In this document: piece after piece, positions 19,945 through 28,769 of the stretch | Layout: each line of letters begins with the position of its first letter | Numbering within the stretch: position 1 is the stretch's first letter | Assembly: GCA_012927585.1 (NCBI GenBank) | Contig: JABBOY010000025.1 | Location: forward strand, 1 to 64,000 | DNA length: 64,000 nucleotides | Reading direction: 5' to 3' | From: Glaciimonas sp. | GTDB lineage: Bacteria > Pseudomonadota > Gammaproteobacteria > Burkholderiales > Burkholderiaceae_D | Notes under the pieces: generated by a model | Database searches by the model: none | Seen by the model: the letters and a program-made list of their open reading frames with translations, nothing else | Told to the model about the DNA's origin: nothing | Position numbers and translations under genes: made by a program

Positions 19945-20757
19945 CTATTTGTCTGCAATTACGACCGCCGCACCCAGCGAAAAATCGGCGCCGATCAGGT
20001 CGATGCGGTCGGTGCAAAATCCGTCCACGCCCCAGGACAGAATTTCCGTGGCCCGCGCCGGGTCGTTGACGGTATAACAAAAGAGACCATAACCCGCCGC
20101 TTTTACCTGCTGCGCCAATTTGCGCGACAGGTTTTGATGATTGGTGTGCAGCGCAACTGCCGCCAACGCAACTAACCGTGCGTGCCAGTCGGCCGGAATC
20201 GTATCCACCAGATAGCCACGCGGAATTTCAGGCGCAGCGGCCCGGGCCGCCATCAATGCCTCGAAAGAAAATGAAGAAAACAAGGGCAAAGCACGCGAAG
20301 CGACGCCTGCAGTTGCAATTTCAGCAGCGATTTCGGCAGCAAACAATTGCCGCGTCAAAGCCGCCGTCACGCGACCGGTTGTGACCTCGAAACCAATGGC
20401 CGGCTTGATTTCGACATTCATCCAGATCGCCTGTGCCCGGCAAAATGCCGCCACCTGCGCATAACTTGGCACCGGTTCGCCGGCAAATGCGCTGCCAAAC
20501 CAGCTACCGGCATCCAGCCCTGCCAATTCTAAAGCGCCAGACGTGGGCACACTGCCGCTGCCGCTGACGGTGCGGCCGAATTGCTCGTCATGCATCAGTA
20601 CCGGAACCGCATCCCGGCTCAGCATCACATCAAACTCAACCGCATGAAAACCATGCGCCAAGCCGCAGCGCATCGCCGCCAGTGTGTTTTCGGGAGCCAG
20701 CGCACCGCCGCCGCGGTGGGCGACGATTCTTGGGTAGGGCCACAATGTTTTACGCAT
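19945..20757 (-). CDS. ugpQ: Glycerophosphodiester phosphodiesterase
   Basis: A 270-residue enzyme that hydrolyses glycerophosphodiesters to glycerol-3-phosphate and an alcohol. It has the catalytic signature IVAHRGGGALAPENT followed by AVEFDVMLSRDAVPVLMHDE, which supplies the metal-binding Glu and Asp and the second His. No signal peptide is visible, so it resembles cytosolic UgpQ. The start MRKTLWPYPRIVAHRG is chosen because the upstream extension overlaps the divergent DUF1499 gene and is not family-like. Confidence 0.9.
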   Translation of the reverse strand: MRKTLWPYPRIVAHRGGGALAPENTLAAMRCGLAHGFHAVEFDVMLSRDAVPVLMHDEQFGRTVSGSGSVPTSGALELAGLDAGSWFGSAFAGEPVPSYAQVAAFCRAQAIWMNVEIKPAIGFEVTTGRVTAALTRQLFAAEIAAEIATAGVASRALPLFSSFSFEALMAARAAAPEIPRGYLVDTIPADWHARLVALAAVALHTNHQNLSRKLAQQVKAAGYGLFCYTVNDPARATEILSWGVDGFCTDRIDLIGADFSLGAAVVIADK

Positions 20758-20799
20758 GACGGTAATATACCAATCATTGATACCAGCCAGCCGCCCATC

Positions 20800-21297
20800 A
20801 TGAGCCAAACTCTCCGCGTAATCGCCATCGTCGTGTTCATCGTCATTCCGCTGCTGGTGCTGGCGGTCGGCCAGGCCGGACTGCTCGGCGGCAAACAGCC
20901 GACCGATCTGGGACTGCACAACGGCCAGCTAAAAGCGCCGCGGGCTAACGCCTGGAACAGCGTTTCCAGCCAGGCCGCACTGCATCCGCACACCGATTAT
21001 CACGTGATTGCCCCGCTAGCCTATCGCGGCGACGCCAAAGCGGCTTTCATCAAGTTGACCGCCATCGTGCGCGGCATGGGTGGCGCTACCGTCATCAGCG
21101 CCGAACCCGGCTACCTGTATGCGCAATTCCAGACGCCGCTGATGAAGTACATCGACGATGTCGAGTTTGCACTCGACGCACAATCCGGCGTAATCCAGAT
21201 GCGCTCGGCATCGCGTTTGGGGAGCAAGGATTTCGGCGCCAACCGCAAGCGACTGGAAGCGGTTCGAAGCGCATTTGCAGCACAGAAACTTGCCTAA
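20800..21297 (+). CDS. DUF1499 domain-containing protein
   Basis: A 165-residue protein with one N-terminal membrane anchor (VIAIVVFIVIPLLVLAVGQ) followed by a DUF1499 domain (from about residue 30). Typical pieces are GKQPTDLGLHNGQLKAP, ATVISAEPGYLYAQFQTPLM and DDVEFALDAQSGVIQMRSAS, ending in SRLGSKDFGANRKRLEAVR. Function unknown; such proteins are usually membrane-anchored with the domain outside. Divergent from the phosphodiesterase gene with a 42-base gap. Confidence 0.8.
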   Translation: MSQTLRVIAIVVFIVIPLLVLAVGQAGLLGGKQPTDLGLHNGQLKAPRANAWNSVSSQAALHPHTDYHVIAPLAYRGDAKAAFIKLTAIVRGMGGATVISAEPGYLYAQFQTPLMKYIDDVEFALDAQSGVIQMRSASRLGSKDFGANRKRLEAVRSAFAAQKLA

Positions 21298-21300
21298 AAA

Positions 21301-21374
21301 AAATACTGGATGACGTATTTTAAATACTAGCAATGAATATATGCGGAGAAGGCAGTATTTATCGCGATACTCCC
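21301..21374 (+). repeat. Dispersed 73-bp intergenic repeat, copy 3
   Basis: AATACTGGATGACGTATTTT, then ATATATGCGGAGA, ending in GATACTCCC. It begins a few bases after the DUF1499 stop codon. From 21375 to 21721 I see no gene; it is the upstream region of the esterase. Confidence 0.8.
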
Positions 21375-21721
21375 ACAATAAAAACTGCACTAAAAAAGTC
21401 TGACGTCGGCATTCTCAATCGAGACAGCACAGGTTTACTCCTAGCAATATTTTGACTTCCTAGTTTGACCTCGCTCAATCAATCTAATTTTAAAACCTAC
21501 GCCGATCAACCTCTGCTTGAAATCGGCGCAATTGTGCATTAATTTCAACCAATTGCTGCGTAACGGGTCGAACAAGAAAATACCATGACGAATCTATCGA
21601 ACTCCGCGCGGCAATGCGCTGCCCATTCGAAGGGGATACGACAAATTAGTTGGGTTTGAATATTTGTAATGTCCAGAAATACATCCGATCAATTTTGAAT
21701 AACAATCAGAAAGAACTTGAC

Positions 21722-22807
21722 ATGAAAAAAAAATATTTTATTGCTTCCACCGCACTCCTACTGACTGCCGGCTTCGCTTATGCCCAAGCAAATGACGCAA
21801 AAAATGATACAAAAAATGAAGCAAAATCAGTAAGTAAACAGTCGAAAGCCGAACCCCATATGCAAAAAGTGCTGGATGCACTGACTATGCTCGGACCGAA
21901 ACCGCTTGACACCTTAACGCCAGAAGAAGCGCGCAAACAGCCCACTCCGGCAGATGCGGTCAAGAAAGTATTGAAGAGTCAAGGAAAGAGTACAGACCCC
22001 GAACCGGGCGTAAGTGTAAAAGACATGACAATTCCAGGACCGGTGGGCGAAATTCCGATTCACATCTATACCCCGCAAGGGAAAGGGCCCTTTCCCGTCA
22101 TGCTGTACTACCACGGCGGCGGCTTCGTCATCGCAGATACAAAAACCTACGATGCTTCGCCTCGCGCCTTAGCCAAAGGTGCGCAAGCCATCATGGTGGC
22201 AGTGGACTACCACCTGGCGCCCGAACATAAATTTCCCGCAGCACCCAACGATGCCTATGCTGCCTACACCTGGGTACTGGAACATGCCGCAGAAATCAAT
22301 GGGGATCCAAAACGTGTTGCGGTAGGCGGCGAAAGTGCTGGCGGCAACTTGGCAGCGGTGGTGTCGCTGATGGCGCGGGACAAGCAAGCGCCTTTGCCGG
22401 TGCATCAATTACTGATCTACCCAGTCACCAATAACGGCTTCAATACCCCCTCGTATCAAGAAAACGCGGAAGCCAAACCGCTCAATAAAGCCATGATGCA
22501 TTGGTTCTTCAAGCATTACTCCAGCAAAGAAGAAGACGGCGAAAATCCGTACGCATTGCCCATGAAAGCAGTCACCTTGAAAGGGCTGCCCTCGGCCACG
22601 GTGATTGGCGCGGAAATTGATCCATTGCGCTCAGAGGGAAAGAGTTACGCCGACCGATTGAAAAAAGACGGGGTAAAGGTTTCTTATAAGGAATACACCG
22701 GTGTGACGCACGAGTTTTTTGGAATGGGCGCCGTCGTGCCAAAAGCAAAAGCAGCGGAAAAACTGGCGGCGGACGCACTGAAGAAAGCTTTTTCAAGCGC
22801 GCGCTGA
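21722..22807 (+). CDS. Exported alpha/beta hydrolase (HSL-type esterase)
   Basis: A 361-residue hydrolase. A signal peptide (KKKYFIASTALLLTAGFAYA) ends near AQA, followed by a lysine/aspartate-rich linker. The hormone-sensitive-lipase motifs are complete: oxyanion hole YYHGGGFVIAD, nucleophile GGESAGGNLA, acid in GAEIDPLRSEG and histidine in THEFFGM. It should hydrolyse short-chain carboxylic esters in the periplasm or outside the cell. It stands alone with no visible operon partner. Physiological substrate unknown. Confidence 0.88.
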   Translation: MKKKYFIASTALLLTAGFAYAQANDAKNDTKNEAKSVSKQSKAEPHMQKVLDALTMLGPKPLDTLTPEEARKQPTPADAVKKVLKSQGKSTDPEPGVSVKDMTIPGPVGEIPIHIYTPQGKGPFPVMLYYHGGGFVIADTKTYDASPRALAKGAQAIMVAVDYHLAPEHKFPAAPNDAYAAYTWVLEHAAEINGDPKRVAVGGESAGGNLAAVVSLMARDKQAPLPVHQLLIYPVTNNGFNTPSYQENAEAKPLNKAMMHWFFKHYSSKEEDGENPYALPMKAVTLKGLPSATVIGAEIDPLRSEGKSYADRLKKDGVKVSYKEYTGVTHEFFGMGAVVPKAKAAEKLAADALKKAFSSAR

Positions 22808-22982
22808 CTCTTTTCATTGGTAATTTTTATTAGTCGCTGCGTGCCGCCGGAATCGGCGTGGTCGGCGTTTTCCTTCCAGAAGACCCGGGCGCGCAAGGAT
22901 GGCTGGAAGGTGGTTCTAAAACCGGGAAAATAACTGCCTGGCTGCACCTCTCGCCGAAGTTCCGAAAGTCACTTATTTTTTG

Positions 22983-23038
22983 TAGGAGCGACTTTAGTCG
23001 CGATCAAGCACAAACAATTACGGCTAAAGCCGCTCCTG
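22983..23038. repeat. Imperfect inverted repeat between convergent genes
   Basis: TAGGAGCGACTTTAGTCGCG and CGGCTAAAGCCGCTCCT form a long imperfect stem. Similar elements are common in proteobacterial intergenic regions. It may end transcription from both sides. Confidence 0.6.
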
Positions 23039-23087
23039 GAAAATCATATTTAATTGCCAAACCGGCTGAATAATTGCGCTAAACCAG

Positions 23088-23846
23088 TTAAAAGAAAATC
23101 TCATAGCCGAGCTTCATGATCAGCGTCGTCACCAGCACCAGAAACAATACCCGCACAAACCCGGCGCCCTTGTGCAGCGCCAGCCAAGTGCCAGAAACTG
23201 CGCCGAAGATATTGGCCAGCGCCATCGGTAGCGCGACCTGCCACAGCACATAACCGGCCGGTACGAAGAAAGCCAGCGCGGCCGCATTGGTGGCGATATT
23301 GACGAATTTGGCTGCGGCGGAGGCATTCAGAAAATCGAACGCGAAAAAGCGAATAAACAAGAAGATCAGAAAGCTGCCGGTGCCAGGGCCGAACAAACCG
23401 TCGTAAAAACCAATCGCGCCGCCGATCAGCACCGCGATAATCTTTTCGCGCCGGCCGACCTGCACCGGCTTATGAATGGTGCCGAAATCTTTTTTCCTCA
23501 GCGTATAAATTGCAATTACCACCAGCAGAAAGAACACCACTGGTTTCAGAAACGATTTCGGCACCATCGACACCGTCGCCGCTCCGGCGAACGCCATCAC
23601 GAACGCGCTGGCAGCAGCCGGCAACACTAGCGCCCAAGCGATACGTACCCGCTTGAAATAAGAGCGCGCAGAGAAAAAAGTGCCGGCAAGCGACGCCACC
23701 TTATTGGTGCCGAACAAAGCCGCCGGCGCGGTAGTCGGCATGAAATTAAACAGCGCAGGAATCTGGATCAAACCACCGCCCCCCACCGCCGCATCGATCA
23801 GGCCGGCAAAAAAGGCGAACAGGCACAGCAATAGTATTTCAGTCAT
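23088..23846 (-). CDS. TSUP-family sulfite/organic-anion exporter (TauE/SafE)
   Basis: A 252-residue inner-membrane protein with about eight hydrophobic segments in two similar halves. Each half carries the TSUP pattern: FFAGLIDAAVGGGGLIQIPA near the N-terminus and GAIGFYDGLFGPGTGSFL in the middle. It is closest to the YfcA-like branch. The start MTEILLLCLF is preferred over a longer reading frame. Substrates of this branch are mostly unknown (sulfite, sulfoacetate and other organic anions in characterised members). Confidence 0.88.
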   Translation of the reverse strand: MTEILLLCLFAFFAGLIDAAVGGGGLIQIPALFNFMPTTAPAALFGTNKVASLAGTFFSARSYFKRVRIAWALVLPAAASAFVMAFAGAATVSMVPKSFLKPVVFFLLVVIAIYTLRKKDFGTIHKPVQVGRREKIIAVLIGGAIGFYDGLFGPGTGSFLIFLFIRFFAFDFLNASAAAKFVNIATNAAALAFFVPAGYVLWQVALPMALANIFGAVSGTWLALHKGAGFVRVLFLVLVTTLIMKLGYEIFF

Positions 23847-24043
23847 CGGATAGCAGGCTTGAAAACAAAATGGCGATTCGGCGCGGCCCGGTGCAACTGG
23901 GCCAATCAAAGTCCATCAGTCTAACGCCTGGCAAGGCCGCTTGTAGCACTATTACATCAGCCACGCTAGCGGCCTGCCTGTCAGCCTCTACGGTAGAATG
24001 CTTTCAACCAATATCAATCCAACACCTCATCAAAGAACACACC

Positions 24044-25801
<1,758 letters not shown>

Positions 25802-25841
25802 ATTACAAGGGCATCCCGTCAGTCCGTTTGGAGAGCGATCT

Positions 25842-26735
25842 GTGTTTACAAAAAAATATGGCAAAACAATAAAAATGTTCCTGATGGACGCAGAACCAAA
25901 CGGCCGCATGATTTGCGAGTTGTCCAACTGGACAGGAAAAGCGTACCGGATTCCAAGGAACAGAGTTAAAGACTGCTCTAGTAGGCCTGAACTTAAAGGT
26001 ACCGCCGTTTATCTTTTATTTGGCAAACCTGAATCTAATGATGGAAAACTTCTTGTCTATATTGGTGAAGCCGAGAACATCTATAACCGACTGGTCCAAC
26101 ACGTCTCAGAAAAAGACTATTGGAATGAAGCTGTCGTATTTATTAGTAAAGATGAAAATCTTAACAAGGCCCACATTAAGTATTTGGAATCAAGATTGTA
26201 TGAGGCTGCGGTTTTAGCAAATCGGTATGAAATAAAAAATAGTTTAACGCCAACAAAATCATCCATCTCAGAAAATGATCAAGCTGAAATGGAAGAATTT
26301 GCCGAATACATCAAAATGCTAATAAATGTAATGGGGTTCAAAGTATTCGAACCTATTCATAGCAATCAGGCCAAAGACAATAAAGAAGATAATTTTTTAT
26401 TTATTAATGCTGCTAGAGGCGCGAACGCAAAAGGCCAGCGCACATCCGACGGCTTTGTGGTACTCGGCGGATCTGAGATTGCTATGTTGACGGCGGCGTC
26501 TTTGCCAAACGGCATTGCAAAATTAAGGCAAGCATTGATTGATGGGGAAATTGTGCTTGAAACGAATAACAAACTTACTTTTAAGGATGACTATCTATTC
26601 AACAGTCCGTCTGCAGCAGCTGCTGTTGTCATGGGGCGAAGTGCAAATGGACTACTGGAATGGAAAGATAAATCAGGAAAAACTTTAAAAGATATCGAAT
26701 ACAACGAAATTGCAAAAGCCAATGTAAGGCCGTAA
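25842..26735 (+). CDS. GIY-YIG nuclease-like protein with C-terminal DUF4357
   Basis: A 297-residue protein. The N-terminal half contains a GIY-YIG-type fold (GTAVYLLFG, LLVYIGEAENIYNRLVQH, and a conserved glutamate in KYLESRLYEAA). The C-terminal part (about 225-285) matches DUF4357 (LTFKDDYLFNSPSAAAAVVM, then GRSANGLLEWKDKSGKTL). The start is a GTG with GGAGAG a few bases upstream. The gene is clearly more AT-rich than glnS before it and is followed by a perfect 36-bp inverted repeat, suggesting horizontal gain. Such proteins often sit near restriction or defence genes, none of which is adjacent here. Biological role unknown. Confidence 0.75.
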   Translation: MFTKKYGKTIKMFLMDAEPNGRMICELSNWTGKAYRIPRNRVKDCSSRPELKGTAVYLLFGKPESNDGKLLVYIGEAENIYNRLVQHVSEKDYWNEAVVFISKDENLNKAHIKYLESRLYEAAVLANRYEIKNSLTPTKSSISENDQAEMEEFAEYIKMLINVMGFKVFEPIHSNQAKDNKEDNFLFINAARGANAKGQRTSDGFVVLGGSEIAMLTAASLPNGIAKLRQALIDGEIVLETNNKLTFKDDYLFNSPSAAAAVVMGRSANGLLEWKDKSGKTLKDIEYNEIAKANVRP

Positions 26736-26752
26736 ATTGCACACCGTCACGC

Positions 26753-26834
26753 GTAGGGCGTCAATAGCGAAGCGTATTGCGCCGTATGGCACGAATCGCA
26801 TACGGCGCAATACGCTTCGCTATTGACGCCCTAC
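26753..26834. repeat. Perfect 36-bp inverted repeat
   Basis: Two 36-base arms (26753-26788 and 26799-26834), beginning GTAGGGCGTCAATAGCGAAG, are exactly complementary around a 10-base loop. Related single-arm sequence occurs near 63.4 kb. Probably a miniature mobile or REP-like element. Confidence 0.85.
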
Positions 26835-26940
26835 AATTGCACCCTACTAAATTAAATCTTTACCAATCGAATACTTCAGCCCGTAGGTCGGGCTAACGCT
26901 TTATCAGCCCAACATTCAAGCCTCAAATAAACGAGAACGC

Positions 26941-27123
26941 GTGATGGGAAACGATTCAATCGATATAAATCAGCAGCCCAACCCTATTGCTGAAAAATTG
27001 CGTGACACAGCTACTTTAGAAAAATTCGTTAAACAAGCGGTGTTTGAGGCTGTCGACAGGGCGCAACGCTTGGGATTTTTGCCCATTCCGCCACAATCTG
27101 AAACAGAAAAACGTTCCCCTTAG
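26941..27123 (+). CDS. Small hypothetical protein
   Basis: A 60-residue frame (GTG at the first codon, ATG at the second) encoding a small soluble protein with an amphipathic helix (TATLEKFVKQAVFEAVDRAQ). No recognised domain and no clear ribosome binding site. It precedes the DUF2249 gene on the same strand by about 100 bases. It may be real but is supported only by its open frame and plausible composition. Confidence 0.4.
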   Translation: MMGNDSIDINQQPNPIAEKLRDTATLEKFVKQAVFEAVDRAQRLGFLPIPPQSETEKRSP

Positions 27124-27224
27124 CAAGCACTCCCAATCTGGTACGTTCCAAAAACTTGATCGGTCTTAAGGCACTCACGCAGCGCAATAAATAGGATTAC
27201 GTATTACTTTTTCTGGAATTAATC

Positions 27225-27566
27225 ATGTCAATCCAAGCAAGCCCTGAAGTTTATCAATTCGATGTACGTGGCGTTTCCAAGCGCTTGCGCCATGCGGCCA
27301 TTTTTGGTGCACTGGAATCGTTGGAACAAGGCGATGTGATGCGTTTTATCAACGATCATGACCCGCTGCCTTTGTTGAGCCAGATTCAGCAGCGCTACGA
27401 TGGCCAGGTTCACCATGAATATGTGCAAAATGGCCCGGATGCCGTGGTGATTGATTTCACTATCCACCCAAAACAGCCGGCAGCAGCGGCCGCGTCTGGT
27501 GCAGATGATGCGCCGCAAGCGGGCGGATGCGGTGGCGGCGGCGGCGGTTGTGGCTGCAAGGGCTGA
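27225..27566 (+). CDS. DUF2249 protein with Cys/Gly-rich tail
   Basis: A 113-residue protein. Residues about 10-80 are a DUF2249 domain (FDVRGVSKRLRHAAIFGALE, then FINDHDPLPLLSQIQQRY), a small alpha/beta fold related to the TusA-like and hemerythrin-linked families and often found near respiratory or nitric-oxide-response genes. The last 20 residues are an unusual GGCGGGGGGCGCKG tail with three cysteines, which might bind a metal. Apparently a single-gene unit. Confidence 0.75.
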   Translation: MSIQASPEVYQFDVRGVSKRLRHAAIFGALESLEQGDVMRFINDHDPLPLLSQIQQRYDGQVHHEYVQNGPDAVVIDFTIHPKQPAAAAASGADDAPQAGGCGGGGGGCGCKG

Positions 27567-27754
27567 TTTGCAATACCATCGTTGATGCCCTGCGCCCACA
27601 CGGCGTCAACGATGGTGCCTGTATCTTCACTTTGGTCAAAAACAGGTTTTACCAAAGTGGCGTCGATCTAACCATCGCCAGCATTTACAAACTTATATCA
27701 AACGATATTCGTATCCGCGCTGGCCGTCTTTGCCATGGCGTGAAATTTTTTAAC

Positions 27755-27827
27755 ACATACTATCTACCGTATTTTTGCTATAGATAAGTAATTAATGCGG
27801 CGATTGATATGATATTTAGCATACTCC
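27755..27827 (+). repeat. Dispersed 73-bp intergenic repeat, copy 4
   Basis: ACATACTATCTACCGTATTT, then TTAATGCGGCG, ending in CATACTCC. A diverged copy between the DUF2249 gene and the end of truA. Confidence 0.65.
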
Positions 27828-27862
27828 ACAAAATTTCAATAATAATGAAATAGTTGGTAGCC

Positions 27863-28705
27863 TTATATCCACGGCAAAAAATTCATCTTTTCCTGCGGCA
27901 ATCCCCATTTTTGATCGTATTCAATTTTCGCCAGATACAATCCATCTGGCATGAATGTTGGCGCCGCATACTTTCTATCACGGCCCTCCAGCACTTCTTT
28001 TAGCCAATCAGATGGCTTTTTACCGATACCGATGAAGATCAGCGACCCGACGATATTTCTAACCATGTGATGTAAAAAAGCATTACCACGCAAGGTGATC
28101 ACGATCAAGTTGCCGTTACGCGCAATATCGATCGCATGCATCGTCCGAACCGGAGATTTTGCCTGGCACTGCGAGGCCCGAAAGGCCGAGAAGTCATGAA
28201 CGCCAACCAGCGATTGGGCTGCAATACGCATTTTATTTTCATCCAGCGCACGAAACACCCAGCCGACTTTTCCGGTCAACAGGGGCGACCTGGTCGGATG
28301 GTTGTATATAACGTAGTGGTAAGTGCGTGCGGTTGCGCTAAAACGCGCATGAAAATGTCCATCTGCGTGGTCAGCCGTGCGGTCAGCCACATCGTCATCA
28401 CGCTGGACTTCGCAGGCCCAGCGGACTGCAATTGAGGGCGGTAAAAATGCATTTACGCCGCGCACCCAGGAAGCCGTTTCCCGGCTTATATCGGCATCAA
28501 AATGCACGACTTGTTCTATTGCATGAACGCCTGCATCGGTGCGGCCGGCGCACACGGTTGTCATCTCTTGTCGGGTGAATTTGCCGAGTCCTGATTCCAG
28601 CACATCCTGAACTGTCCTGCCATCCGGCTGGGTTTGCCAGCCGGACCAAGGCGAACCGTCGTACTCAATACCGAGGGCAATCCGCTTCAAATCAAATCCA
28701 TCCAA
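27863..28705 (-). CDS. truA: tRNA pseudouridine(38-40) synthase
   Basis: TruA isomerises uridines 38-40 in the anticodon stem-loop of many tRNAs. The 280-residue protein has the catalytic aspartate in CAGRTDAGVHAIEQVVHFD, the N-terminal IALGIEYDGSPWSGWQ, and the C-terminal FLHHMVRNIVGSLIFIG. Last gene of the run asd-fimV-truA on the minus strand, as in other Burkholderiales. Confidence 0.96.
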   Translation of the reverse strand: MDGFDLKRIALGIEYDGSPWSGWQTQPDGRTVQDVLESGLGKFTRQEMTTVCAGRTDAGVHAIEQVVHFDADISRETASWVRGVNAFLPPSIAVRWACEVQRDDDVADRTADHADGHFHARFSATARTYHYVIYNHPTRSPLLTGKVGWVFRALDENKMRIAAQSLVGVHDFSAFRASQCQAKSPVRTMHAIDIARNGNLIVITLRGNAFLHHMVRNIVGSLIFIGIGKKPSDWLKEVLEGRDRKYAAPTFMPDGLYLAKIEYDQKWGLPQEKMNFLPWI

Positions 28706-28769
28706 TACAAACCAAAAAAATAAAACGGGCTTCAGTAGAAAGAACGCCCGTCCCTATCAGCATGCGGAA

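Noticed and set aside
26753-26834. CRISPR repeat
   Set aside because: It is a single inverted repeat with no regularly spaced direct copies or spacers, and no cas genes are present.
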